In this document: positions 1-6,832 of the stretch, one piece after another
Position numbering within the stretch: the stretch's first letter is position 1
Layout: each line of letters starts with the position of its first letter
DNA from: UBA3263 sp964554665
Lineage (GTDB): Bacteria; Bacteroidota; Bacteroidia; Bacteroidales; Muribaculaceae
Length of the DNA stretch: 19,593 nt
Assembly (NCBI GenBank): GCA_964554665.1
Contig: CAZKPP010000037.1
Location: 1-19,593 of the forward strand
Direction of reading: 5' to 3'
The notes under the pieces: generated by a model
The model's input: the letters and a program-made list of their open reading frames with translations, nothing else
Databases searched by the model: none
Told to the model about the DNA's origin: nothing
Position numbers and translations under genes: made by a program

Positions 1-971
1 GCTCCTCCGTTCATAAACTCGATGTGGTCGGTATAGACACGGATGCAGGAGCGCAACGAATCAAAGTGGTCACAGTGCATGACCATATTGGCAAGTGCTT
101 CGCGGAGAACTTTGTATTGACTCTCGTCTGTTGTGGCAAAGCCATCGTCCTTGATATGGATAGGAGCATCAACGAGTGTGCGGAAACGGCGCAAGATGAT
201 CTGAACCGCCTCCCAGATGTTATCTTGCTCCGGAATGCGGTATGTGTATCTCACTTCTGCCTGTTGGATTGTCGGACCCGGAATTTCGATGTAGTCAACG
301 CAGAATGTCGGCACATAACGGAGAACGTAGGGTGCTTTGCCGAACATCAGGAGCCCGGCATACGTTAGCAACCCATTTCGGGTAATATTGACCTGTTCGC
401 AGAACTCAGCATCATCAACCTCACGAAGGTTTACAAGATTCTGAGTCTGATTAAGAGCGAAACGATAGCTTTTCAGAGTATTGAGATTCAGCATTTCAAT
501 ACTTGTATCGGGAATGGTCTCTTCTGTTTTCTTGCCAAAGGATTGATCGCGGAACATTGCACGGATTTCTCCCTCTGTTGCCCGTTGGTCGCCGCTACCC
601 ATTCGGATGAACGTGTTGATAGGACTGCCGAAATACACCGGCTTCAAATCAACCTCCGGAACATAAAACGCGAGGAGTTTCTTTCCTTCAATGTCATATT
701 GCTTGGAGGTGACAGCCAATCTCTGATTGAACTTCTCGGAGCGGAGAGTGCCAAGAAAATCCTGTTCAAGTTTCTCGATGTTGTCCACACCTTGAATCTC
801 GAATTTCTTGCCGGACTGTTTCACTCCGAGCACAATCCATCCGCCGGAGGTATTGGAGAATGCACTGACGCTTTCCCAGATATTCTTCGGCAACTCGGAT
901 TTTGCGGTCTTGACCTCAAAATCTTCCCATTCTATGTCATGCAGCTTCGCTACGAGTTCGTCCTTGGTCAT
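1..971 (-). CDS. AlbA_2 (Schlafen-like) domain putative transcriptional regulator / ATP-binding protein, 3' end outside window
   Basis: The minus strand is open from an ATG at 971 to the window edge, giving 323 codons with no stop, so the C-terminus is missing. Residues about 10-130 form an AlbA_2 domain: an acidic start (EWEDFEVK, 14-21), then the hallmark AFSNTSGG (37-44) followed by a hydrophobic strand and GV. Near the window edge the protein reads REALANMVMHCDHF and then IEFMNGG. This resembles the divergent histidine-kinase-type ATPase domain (HATPase_c_4) that usually follows AlbA_2, where the common forms are NAxxHRDY and NPGG, so both motifs are variants here. The family includes putative DNA-binding regulators, often annotated as RecG-like helicases although they lack helicase motifs. 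Base composition is much lower in GC than the phage and hydrolase genes (one 60-nt line, 421-480, is 38 percent GC). A role in defence or regulation is possible but not shown. Confidence 0.85.
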   Translation of the reverse strand, partial: MTKDELVAKLHDIEWEDFEVKTAKSELPKNIWESVSAFSNTSGGWIVLGVKQSGKKFEIQGVDNIEKLEQDFLGTLRSEKFNQRLAVTSKQYDIEGKKLLAFYVPEVDLKPVYFGSPINTFIRMGSGDQRATEGEIRAMFRDQSFGKKTEETIPDTSIEMLNLNTLKSYRFALNQTQNLVNLREVDDAEFCEQVNITRNGLLTYAGLLMFGKAPYVLRYVPTFCVDYIEIPGPTIQQAEVRYTYRIPEQDNIWEAVQIILRRFRTLVDAPIHIKDDGFATTDESQYKVLREALANMVMHCDHFDSLRSCIRVYTDHIEFMNGG

Positions 972-979
972 TTCAACCG

Positions 980-987
980 CAAAGTTA
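980..987 (-). promoter_or_regulatory. -7 box (TAACTTTG) of the AlbA_2 gene
   Basis: On the minus strand TAACTTTG matches the Bacteroidetes -7 consensus TAnnTTTG. It is followed by CGGTTGAA and the ATG at 971, leaving only 8 nt, so the transcript should start at or very near the start codon. I see no convincing -33 TTTG at the right spacing. Confidence 0.6.
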
Positions 988-1019
988 CAAAAATTCTTTC
1001 AATCTCCCTAACACACACC

Positions 1020-2753
1020 CTAATGCCGGGGGAGTTTTAGGGGTTTGAGGGGGCGGGGAGGGTGTTGCGACAGGGCGTAGGCGGCAATGGCGCGGGTCAT
1101 CACCATGTCGTCGTGGCAGCCGGGCGCCGCCTCGGTTTTCTCGCCGCGGCGCAGGTAGGTGCTCATTTCCGACAGCGCCGCCGCCGAGCGCTCTATCAGC
1201 AGGCCGTCGCGCATGGCGTAGCTGAGCTCAAAAATCGCCGAAGCCTTGCTCGACGCATTGGTGTGGAAGCCGATGCGCGACGACATTTGGTTCGTAACCG
1301 AGTCAAACGACTGCCGGCGGTAGAGATTCGGATAGCGCGACCGGCCGAGCTTTTCCAACGCGTGTTCGCCGCGGGTTTCCAGCGTGTTGCTCTCGAAAAC
1401 CACTAATGCCCGATGGTAGATGCCGCCAAGGGTGGTTGCTATGTCGCAAAGGCGATCGATCTCAACATGCCCGCGCCATTGCGCCACTAACTCCATGCAC
1501 CCCGGCCGGCGAACATCAAAAACGGCAACTACGCTCCAGTCGGCACCCTCCCAGTTGCCGCCAACGTCTACGGCAACGATATAGCCGGGCCGGGCGGCAA
1601 TCTCCTCCGGCCGGCAGGGGTGGCTCCAAACCTCCAGATGGCCCGACGGACTTTCAACCAGCCGCCTGCCGGCAACGTCGACCTCGTAGCGTCCAGCCGG
1701 GTCGCACACTCCCGCGCGCAGCCGATCCAGCCACTCGGGGTCGAACACCATCTGCCCCGCCTCGGAAAATGCCTCGTCGGGCGAAACGGGATATTCGCGC
1801 TTAACGGCCAGGTGGCTCCCCTGGGCCCGCACCTGGTTGTGATACCAATAAATCTGCTCCAGCGACAGGTTCAGCGGCGGCTCCCACAGCTTGCGCTCAT
1901 AGTCGGTCAGCATCTGCCAGGTTTTTTCGCGGGTCATGCGCAGCGGCTCGGCATTGTATTCCACCTCATGCCAGGTGGCAAACACCGCCGTCTTGTCGCT
2001 CTCTCCCGCCAGGGCGCGCTGCCATTCGCGGTGAAAAAAGTTGCCCGGGCCATTGGCCGTGCTCTCCATGATTATTGCCGACTCCGCAACTCGCGGAATC
2101 GAACTACACACCGCGCGCACCAGCTCCGAGGCGTCGCGCTCGCCGCCGTCGGGCCAGTAGGCCACTTCGCTCAAAAGGGCCATCATATAGTCGGCACCGC
2201 GCGCTCCGTCGGGGTTCAGCGCCGTGCATATGGTCAGGCGAGAGCCGCTCGGCAGCAGTTCCCTGACCGAACGCAGCCCCTCGTAGCTAACAATCTTGGG
2301 CGCATCCATGTCGGGCGGACAGTGGCGCACAATGTCGCTCACCTGCCCCGACAGCACCGCCGACGCCGACTTTTGGTGGCAGCATAGCAGCGAATGCCAG
2401 TTTTCGTTGCGGCGTATCATCAGCCACATAAAATAGTGAAGAATCAGGGTTGAGCAGCCCCATTGCCGCGACTTCAGCACTATAAGTCGCAGCGGTAGCC
2501 CCGCGCGCCGTTGCCGCTCCAGCTCGGCCAGCACCTTGCGCTGCGCCCGGTTGAGTTTAAAGGGTATGCGTCGCCCCGAGTTCTTCTCCTTAATGCGTGC
2601 GCAGCGAAACGCCCAGAACTCAAAATCCTCGTTCAGGCGCTCGTCAACCGTCTTCCACTTTTCCATGCCCTCTTCGGGGTTATGTTCAACGAAGCGCCAG
2701 AGGTTGCGGCGCTCGTTTTCGGCAGTCATTGCATCGGTCCATTTCTTTATCAT
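1020..2753 (-). CDS. Phage terminase large subunit (TerL)
   Basis: ATP-driven DNA packaging motor and headful nuclease, 577 aa. The start at 2753 (MIKKWTD) is preferred over an upstream in-frame ATG at 2882 because a -7 box lies just before 2753 and the extra 43 residues would run through that promoter and into the divergent gene. The N-terminal ATPase has a deviant Walker A, KSRQWGCST (94-102), of the K-x-R-Q-x-G-x-S-T type, so there is no Lys at the usual GKS/T position. A Walker B region LLSEVAYW follows with Glu196, then a coupling motif ESTANGPG (230-237). The C-terminal RNase H-like nuclease shows Asp396 in VAVDVGG, Glu454 in VVFESN and the Asp548/Asp549 pair in CHDDM. All catalytic positions appear intact, so the protein could be active. 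It is transcribed away from the capsid and portal genes, which is unusual because terL normally leads the head operon. The AlbA_2 gene follows on the same strand after a 48-nt gap. Confidence 0.9.
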   Translation of the reverse strand: MIKKWTDAMTAENERRNLWRFVEHNPEEGMEKWKTVDERLNEDFEFWAFRCARIKEKNSGRRIPFKLNRAQRKVLAELERQRRAGLPLRLIVLKSRQWGCSTLILHYFMWLMIRRNENWHSLLCCHQKSASAVLSGQVSDIVRHCPPDMDAPKIVSYEGLRSVRELLPSGSRLTICTALNPDGARGADYMMALLSEVAYWPDGGERDASELVRAVCSSIPRVAESAIIMESTANGPGNFFHREWQRALAGESDKTAVFATWHEVEYNAEPLRMTREKTWQMLTDYERKLWEPPLNLSLEQIYWYHNQVRAQGSHLAVKREYPVSPDEAFSEAGQMVFDPEWLDRLRAGVCDPAGRYEVDVAGRRLVESPSGHLEVWSHPCRPEEIAARPGYIVAVDVGGNWEGADWSVVAVFDVRRPGCMELVAQWRGHVEIDRLCDIATTLGGIYHRALVVFESNTLETRGEHALEKLGRSRYPNLYRRQSFDSVTNQMSSRIGFHTNASSKASAIFELSYAMRDGLLIERSAAALSEMSTYLRRGEKTEAAPGCHDDMVMTRAIAAYALSQHPPRPLKPLKLPRH

Positions 2754-2758
2754 GACCG

Positions 2759-2766
2759 CAAATTTA
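2759..2766 (-). promoter_or_regulatory. -7 box (TAAATTTG) of terL
   Basis: TAAATTTG on the minus strand is a perfect TAnnTTTG and is followed by CGGTC and then ATG at 2753, a 5-nt gap. This supports the chosen terL start and predicts a leaderless message. No clear -33 box is present at 19-21 nt. Confidence 0.6.
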
Positions 2767-2790
2767 GGGCCATACAACCGACCCGGAGCG

Positions 2791-2824
2791 TAGAATCTAA
2801 ATTTTCGGCAATTTTTAGAATCTA
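2791..2824. repeat. Paired TAGAATCTA repeats between divergent phage promoters
   Basis: TAGAATCTA occurs at 2791-2799 and again at 2816-2824, 25 nt apart, in the gap between divergent terL and the small capsid-associated gene. Because AGAATCT is nearly self-complementary, the pair can also be read as an imperfect inverted repeat (GTAGAATCTAAA against TTTAGAATCTAC, one mismatch per arm). The position suggests a regulator-binding site, but no regulator is identified. Confidence 0.45.
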
Positions 2825-2848
2825 CGGTCGCCCTCGTCGCCACGGTCG

Positions 2849-2856
2849 TAACTTTG
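2849..2856 (+). promoter_or_regulatory. -7 box (TAACTTTG) of the capsid-side phage operon
   Basis: TAACTTTG is a perfect TAnnTTTG, followed by CGGC and the ATG at 2861 with a 4-nt gap. It would drive the small protein and, read onward, the capsid gene. A -33 box is not evident. Confidence 0.6.
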
Positions 2857-2860
2857 CGGC

Positions 2861-3076
2861 ATGGAAAACGAACAAACCACACAGCAAACCGAACAGAGCC
2901 TCAGCCAACTGCTGGCCGAGGCCGAAGAGCGCGGCTATCGCCGCGGAGTTGAAGAACGCCTGGCCCGCCCCGGGGTCTGGGAGTCAGCCGATTCGCAGGC
3001 CGAAAATCAAGATGATAATCAGGCCGACGACTCTTTTTGTATTCTTCAGGGCGCCCGCCGCTCTATCTGGGACTAA
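2861..3076 (+). CDS. Small phage head-associated protein of unknown function
   Basis: A 71-aa acidic, Gln/Glu-rich protein starting MENEQTTQQ. Residues about 15-37 form a charged amphipathic helix (SQLLAEAEERGYRRGVEERL), followed by a low-complexity acidic stretch and a distinct end, RRSIWD. Short proteins with a helical charged N-half and a Trp-Asp tail next to capsid genes are familiar to me from Bacteroidales prophages, but I cannot name a family. Its location just before the capsid gene and its charge pattern would fit a scaffold or head assembly factor, which is an inference. The start is supported by the promoter 4 nt upstream. The gap to the capsid gene is 42 nt and AT-rich. Confidence 0.65.
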   Translation: MENEQTTQQTEQSLSQLLAEAEERGYRRGVEERLARPGVWESADSQAENQDDNQADDSFCILQGARRSIWD

Positions 3077-3118
3077 TCAACATTATTTTTTCTTAATTCT
3101 TAAAACCTAATTTTCTTT

Positions 3119-4294
3119 ATGGTACAAAACCCGCTTACTACCGAAAACGTTTCAACCGCAGCCCCCGAGCTGCTCCGCAACGAAGTTGACCAACGCCTGA
3201 CCAAGCTCCGCCCCATGGCAACGCCGGTTGACCAGCTCAGCCGCTACGCCGCCTCGCGACCCTGCAAGAGCATGATCGTTGACTACTACGCCGTGGCCAC
3301 CCGACCCGAACAGGCGCGCATCAAACAGAGCGCAACCCTCAAGGCCAACGAAATCCTCACCCTTACCATCGACAACCCCCACGCCTTCGACACCTCCGAA
3401 ACGGCCATGCTTCCCGGCGTTGTTAACGACAACGACGAAGCAGTAATAGTCTACGTTGTCGGCGTCACCGACTCGGCGCTCCGCCTCAAAGCCGTAAACC
3501 TTGCCGACGACGAATCCGTGGCCCTCGGCATCGGCAGCAAACTCGTGCGCATGGGCCGCGCCGCCGGCGAACTCGACGTGCAAACCTCGCAATACGCAAC
3601 CCTCCCCACCAAGCAGCAAAACTACTGCCAGATCTTCAAGGCCCAGGTTGAACAGTCAACCCTGCTCAGCTCGGCCAACAAAGAAGTGGGCTGGAGCTTC
3701 TCCGACCAGGAAGAAGTTGCCATCTACGACATGCGCCTGGGCATGGAGCGCAGCTTCCTCTTCGGCAACCGCGCCCGCATTATCGACCCCGACAAAAAGA
3801 GCGAGGTGTTCCTCACCGGCGGCATCTGGAACCAGGCCGGCAAAGACGCCTCCTACACCAAAGACGGTCTCACCAACGCCGAATGGCTCAAGGTTATGTC
3901 TACGGCCTTCACCGGCCACGCCGGCTCGGCCCGCAAAATCCTCATTGCCGGCACCGGCCTGATTGAGCAGCTGAGCATGCTCGACGGCAACAACCGCGTA
4001 ATGCTTCCGGGCGACGTAGTTACCCGCTGGGGCCTCGACTTTACCGAAATGCACTCGAAGTTCGGCACCCTCTACGTTATCCACTCCGAGGTTCTCGACA
4101 GCTGCGGCCACAAAACCGACGGCCTCATCATCGACCCCGAATTCCTGACCAAATACGTGCGCGTGCCCTTCTCGGCAACCACCCTCGACCTCCGCACCAG
4201 CGGCCAGCGCAACACCCAGGCCGTAGTCATGACCGAAGTCAGCTGCCTGGTGCTCCGCTATCCTGAAGCCCACGTTAGAGTAACCGCAGAATGA
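3119..4294 (+). CDS. Probable phage major capsid protein (SU10/DUF5309-like)
   Basis: A 391-aa soluble protein without signal peptide or membrane segments. The N-terminal arm NEVDQRLTKLRPMATPVDQLSRY (about 21-43), a mixed alpha/beta middle, the segment MERSFLFGNRARI with a downstream LTGGIW (about 205-235), and a C-terminal beta-rich domain resemble major capsid proteins of the SU10 type with the HK97 fold. This is a pattern judgement; no alignment was possible. The length is typical for a capsid protein and it looks complete. It lies in a plus-strand group after the small head-associated gene, and its stop overlaps the next start (ATGA at 4291-4294), which implies coupled translation. The alternative is another head or decoration protein, but size and context favour the capsid. 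Confidence 0.65.
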   Translation: MVQNPLTTENVSTAAPELLRNEVDQRLTKLRPMATPVDQLSRYAASRPCKSMIVDYYAVATRPEQARIKQSATLKANEILTLTIDNPHAFDTSETAMLPGVVNDNDEAVIVYVVGVTDSALRLKAVNLADDESVALGIGSKLVRMGRAAGELDVQTSQYATLPTKQQNYCQIFKAQVEQSTLLSSANKEVGWSFSDQEEVAIYDMRLGMERSFLFGNRARIIDPDKKSEVFLTGGIWNQAGKDASYTKDGLTNAEWLKVMSTAFTGHAGSARKILIAGTGLIEQLSMLDGNNRVMLPGDVVTRWGLDFTEMHSKFGTLYVIHSEVLDSCGHKTDGLIIDPEFLTKYVRVPFSATTLDLRTSGQRNTQAVVMTEVSCLVLRYPEAHVRVTAE

Positions 4295-4794
4295 AAAAGT
4301 CACTGACCTCAGACGAAATGCTAAACCTGTGGCGCAACCTCCGCATAGCCGAGCCCCCGCGGCTCGACTGTGCGGTCGAGCGCGTCGACGGCCCCGACTT
4401 CACCCAATGGCTCGAAACCCAAATGCGCGCATGGTATCTCGACCTGCTCGACCACGGCGACCTTAACCACGTCTGTCCGACCGACGTTTCCTACAACGCC
4501 ATAGTCAAGGGCACAGACCTCAAGCACATCGAAGTGTCAGCCGCCACACGCCGCATAATCAGCGTTGAATACTCCGAATGGGGCGCACCGGTGCCGGTCA
4601 ACGCCACCGAGGCCCGGGTTCGCGCCGCAGCCGCCAACCCCTACATACGCCGCCCCTTAGTGGCCGCCATCGGCCCCTACACCCTGCTCGTTGCCGGCGC
4701 CCGAGGCACCCTCAAGGCCATCAACGCCATAGTCGACCCCGGCCCCGGCCTCTACCTTCTCGACGACTCCGCCCTCGCCCTAATCAGCAATTAG
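4291..4794 (+). CDS. Hypothetical phage protein following the capsid gene
   Basis: A 167-aa protein whose ATG overlaps the capsid stop codon in ATGA. I do not recognise the family. The N-half is rich in Trp, Leu and charged residues (about 1-55, including WLETQMRAWYLDLLD). The C-half is Ala/Pro-rich with predicted short beta strands (LVAAIGPYTLLVAGARGTL) and ends LYLLDDSALALISN. It has no signal peptide or clear membrane helix and no catalytic motif that I can see. Its place directly after the capsid gene is where head-completion or connector proteins are often encoded, so such a role is a reasonable guess. Only 10 nt separate its stop from the convergent 3' end of the antitoxin gene, and no neck or tail gene follows. 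Confidence 0.6.
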   Translation: MKKSLTSDEMLNLWRNLRIAEPPRLDCAVERVDGPDFTQWLETQMRAWYLDLLDHGDLNHVCPTDVSYNAIVKGTDLKHIEVSAATRRIISVEYSEWGAPVPVNATEARVRAAAANPYIRRPLVAAIGPYTLLVAGARGTLKAINAIVDPGPGLYLLDDSALALISN

Positions 4795-4804
4795 TAATGG
4801 AGGG

Positions 4805-5134
4805 TCAATAAGCCATGGAATCACCAAGCGGCATCAGATATTCAATTCTGACGCCAAGAGCATTCATTATACGATAAAACGTTGAAATTCTGGGCTCCAC
4901 AACTCCATTTTCAACATGAGAAATATAGGAGCGGTTCGACCCGATGCGCCTTGCAAGTTCGGCTTGCGTGATTTTGGCTTTCTTTCGAGCATCCTCGATA
5001 ATCTGACCGGTATAAAAGGCATAAGCCTTTTCCTCCGCTTCGATGCGCTCCGGCGAGCCGGGTTTCCCATATTTTTCATCGAGAACTGCACTGTAGTCCC
5101 TTACTTTATGATCATTTGTGTGCATAGTAATCAT
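4805..5134 (-). CDS. higA: HigA-type antitoxin (XRE helix-turn-helix)
   Basis: A 109-aa cytoplasmic antitoxin expected to bind and neutralise HigB and to repress its own promoter. Residues about 45-100 are an HTH_3/XRE domain: ARKKAKITQAELARRIG is followed by the recognition helix region SNRSYISHVENGVVEP, then ISTFYRIMNALGVRIEYL. The N-terminal part (GSPERIEAEEKAYAF) is typical of Bacteroidales HigA. The start at 5134 overlaps the end of the toxin gene by 23 nt; an alternative Met nine nucleotides further in (5125) is equally plausible. The toxin-first order is the HigBA arrangement. The base composition is AT-rich (22 of 60 GC in the line 4861-4920), unlike the flanking phage genes, so the pair was probably acquired separately. 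Confidence 0.85.
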   Translation of the reverse strand: MITMHTNDHKVRDYSAVLDEKYGKPGSPERIEAEEKAYAFYTGQIIEDARKKAKITQAELARRIGSNRSYISHVENGVVEPRISTFYRIMNALGVRIEYLMPLGDSMAY

Positions 5135-5438
5135 CCTTAATTTTTAATGCTTTTTCAATTTCATTTTTTGGTGTTTTCTGTGTCTTCTTCTGGAAACCAT
5201 TGAACAACACAACTATGCTCCCGGCATCAAAGATAAAGAAAACACGATAAATATTACCTTCAAATTCTATACGGAGTTCAAAAAGTCCGTCTCTAATGCT
5301 TTTTACGAACTTAACCGGAATTCTGTCCTTTGTGGCTAATAGAAGTAATCCATAATCCACCTTCTTTTGTACGCTCGCGCTTAAAGAATCATAGAACTCT
5401 TCAAAATAGCCTCCGTATGTAAGAATTTTTCTTTCCAT
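5112..5438 (-). CDS. higB: HigB-type toxin (RelE superfamily, phage Gp49-like)
   Basis: A 108-aa protein of the phage-derived Gp49-like HigB family, whose characterised members cut mRNA at the ribosome. The diagnostic core is present: VKSIRDGLFELRI, then GNIYRVFFIFDAGSIVVLFNGFQKK and the tail QKTPKNEIEKAL. The basic and aromatic residues in the LFELR and YRVFF strands and the FQKKTQKTP segment are those conserved in active family members, so it appears intact. The ATG at 5438 is supported by a -7 box 4 nt upstream. The gene is first in a two-gene unit with the antitoxin, overlapping it by 23 nt. It runs on the minus strand against the surrounding capsid and portal genes. Confidence 0.87.
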   Translation of the reverse strand: MERKILTYGGYFEEFYDSLSASVQKKVDYGLLLLATKDRIPVKFVKSIRDGLFELRIEFEGNIYRVFFIFDAGSIVVLFNGFQKKTQKTPKNEIEKALKIKDDYYAHK

Positions 5439-5442
5439 GGCG

Positions 5443-5473
5443 CAAAGATAATAAATGTTGTCGAATCAGACAA
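5443..5473 (-). promoter_or_regulatory. higBA promoter
   Basis: On the minus strand a TTG (complement of 5471-5473), a 20-nt spacer and TATCTTTG (5443-5450) match the Bacteroidetes -33/-7 pattern. TTTG is followed by CGCC and the higB ATG, a 4-nt gap, predicting a leaderless transcript. Confidence 0.65.
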
Positions 5474-5476
5474 CAT
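5455..5476. promoter_or_regulatory. Perfect palindrome, likely HigA operator
   Basis: ATGTTGTC (5455-5462), a 6-nt centre GAATCA, and GACAACAT (5469-5476) form a perfect inverted repeat with 8-nt arms. It covers the -33 box and most of the spacer of the higBA promoter. XRE-family antitoxins commonly bind such palindromes and block the promoter, so autoregulation is the natural reading. Confidence 0.65.
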
Positions 5477-5542
5477 CGCCGTCATTATTTTAACATTTTT
5501 AAAACAACATCCCCGACTGATGTCTCAACATTCAACACTCCA

Positions 5543-6832
5543 ATGATTGAACAAGTAAACAAGGCTTATGGGCGCCTGGCCGCGATGCGCGCCGCCCGAC
5601 GCCGCTTCAAGCGCTTTGCCTTCGGCAAGCAATGGGGCGACACCATGACCGCCCCCGACGGCTCAACCCTCACCGAGGGCGAATACGCCTCGCTCAACGG
5701 CCGCCAGCCGCTGACCAACAACATGATTCACCGCCTGCTCGCAACCATAGTGGGCCATTTCCGCTCGCGCGAGGACCCTTTGGCAACGCCCGCCGACAGC
5801 CGCAACCGCCTCGACGAGCTCGATGCGCGCATGCTCGAAGAATTCCTCATCAGCGGCTGCGCGGTACAGCGCGTGGTCAACGAGCGGCGCCCGGCGGGCA
5901 CCGGCGTGTGGGTCGACAACGTTAACCCCGACGACTTTTTCTGCTCCGAGGTGCGCGACCCGCGCGGCATCGACGTGGAGCTCATCGGCATGTTCCACTC
6001 CTGGTCGCTCCCCGAAACCATTGCACGCTTTGCCGCCGGCTCGCGGGCCAGGGCCGACGAGGTTCGCCGGCTATATGCCGACGCCGAGCGCTGCACGGTT
6101 ATCGAAGTATGGACCCTCGAAGCCGCGGCGCGCTTCAAACTCTATGACCGCGCGGCAAACACCGTGAGCTACCTTCCCGCCGAGCGCGAACACGAAATCA
6201 CGGCCCTAAACCGCAAGCGCGCAAAAAAGGGGCTGGCCCGCGTTGAAGCGCGCCTGGAGTACACAACGGCGTGGGTCGGCCGCTACCTAACGCCCGACGG
6301 CATAGAGCTGGCGCAAACCCGCGTCGACCGCCATCCGTTTGCCTTTAAGTTCTATCCGCTGCTCGACGGCGAGATTCACCCCTTGGTGGAGTCGCTGATC
6401 GACAGCCAGAAGCACCTCAACCGGCTCATAACGCTCATCGACAACATGATGGCCACGTCGGCCAAGGGCGTTCTGCTCTTTCCCGAAGACCAGCTTTGCG
6501 ACCAGCTCGACTGGCAGGACGTGCGTCAACTCTGGGCGAGCTACGACGGCGTGATTCCCTACAATCCGCGCCCCGGAGTGCCCGGGCCGCAGCAGGTGGT
6601 GACCAACCCGGCGACCAACGGCGCCTTCGAGCTGGTAAACCTTGAAATGAAGCTCTTTGAAAAGGCCGGCGGCGTTAGCGACGCATTGCAAGGGCAGCCA
6701 TCGGTTGCCGCCGGAAACTCAGCGTCGCTGTTCGACGCTCAGACCCGCAACTCGATGGCCGCCCTGGCTGATATTTTCAAGAGCTACGATGACTTCCGCG
6801 CCACGCGCAACTCTTTACTTTCGAAGAATTAG
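5543..6832 (+). CDS. Phage portal protein, C-terminally truncated
   Basis: The 429-aa product matches the portal family found in Bacteroidales phages, which forms the dodecameric DNA gate at the capsid vertex. The N-terminal part includes KRFAFGKQWGD (about 23-33) and GRQPLTNNMIHRLLATIVGHFRS (about 53-75), the usual PLTNN-helix hallmark. Later come NPDDFFCSEVRDPRG, the long helix region HPLVESLIDSQKHLNRLITLIDNMM, and a clip/stem segment ending GVSDALQGQPSVAAGNSASLFDAQ. The frame ends in DDFRATRNSLLSKN and then TAG, where I would expect the family to continue for roughly a hundred or more residues. The stop overlaps the GH27 stop codon on the other strand (TTAG, 6829-6832). It probably cannot form a functional portal. 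The upstream 104-nt gap contains the higBA promoter and no clear portal promoter. Confidence 0.75.
   Translation: MIEQVNKAYGRLAAMRAARRRFKRFAFGKQWGDTMTAPDGSTLTEGEYASLNGRQPLTNNMIHRLLATIVGHFRSREDPLATPADSRNRLDELDARMLEEFLISGCAVQRVVNERRPAGTGVWVDNVNPDDFFCSEVRDPRGIDVELIGMFHSWSLPETIARFAAGSRARADEVRRLYADAERCTVIEVWTLEAAARFKLYDRAANTVSYLPAEREHEITALNRKRAKKGLARVEARLEYTTAWVGRYLTPDGIELAQTRVDRHPFAFKFYPLLDGEIHPLVESLIDSQKHLNRLITLIDNMMATSAKGVLLFPEDQLCDQLDWQDVRQLWASYDGVIPYNPRPGVPGPQQVVTNPATNGAFELVNLEMKLFEKAGGVSDALQGQPSVAAGNSASLFDAQTRNSMAALADIFKSYDDFRATRNSLLSKN

Larger units (their letters stand above)
1020..6832. mobile_element. Prophage remnant: head-gene fragment with a toxin-antitoxin insertion
   Basis: The segment holds TerL, a small capsid-associated protein, a probable major capsid protein, an unknown protein and a portal protein, interrupted by HigBA. 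Integrase, scaffold/protease, neck, tail, lysis and replication genes are all absent. The portal ends early exactly at the 3' end of the GH27 gene. I looked for direct repeats between the two edges (around 1000-1020 and 6815-6840) that could be attachment sites and found none. The boundaries given are simply those of the recognisable phage genes. A decayed prophage is the simplest reading; an assembly junction at 6830 is also possible. Confidence 0.7.

Noticed and set aside
1020..2882. Extension of terL to the upstream ATG at 2882
   Set aside because: The added residues cross the terL promoter and the start of the divergent gene, and do not resemble TerL; the ATG at 2753 follows a -7 box.
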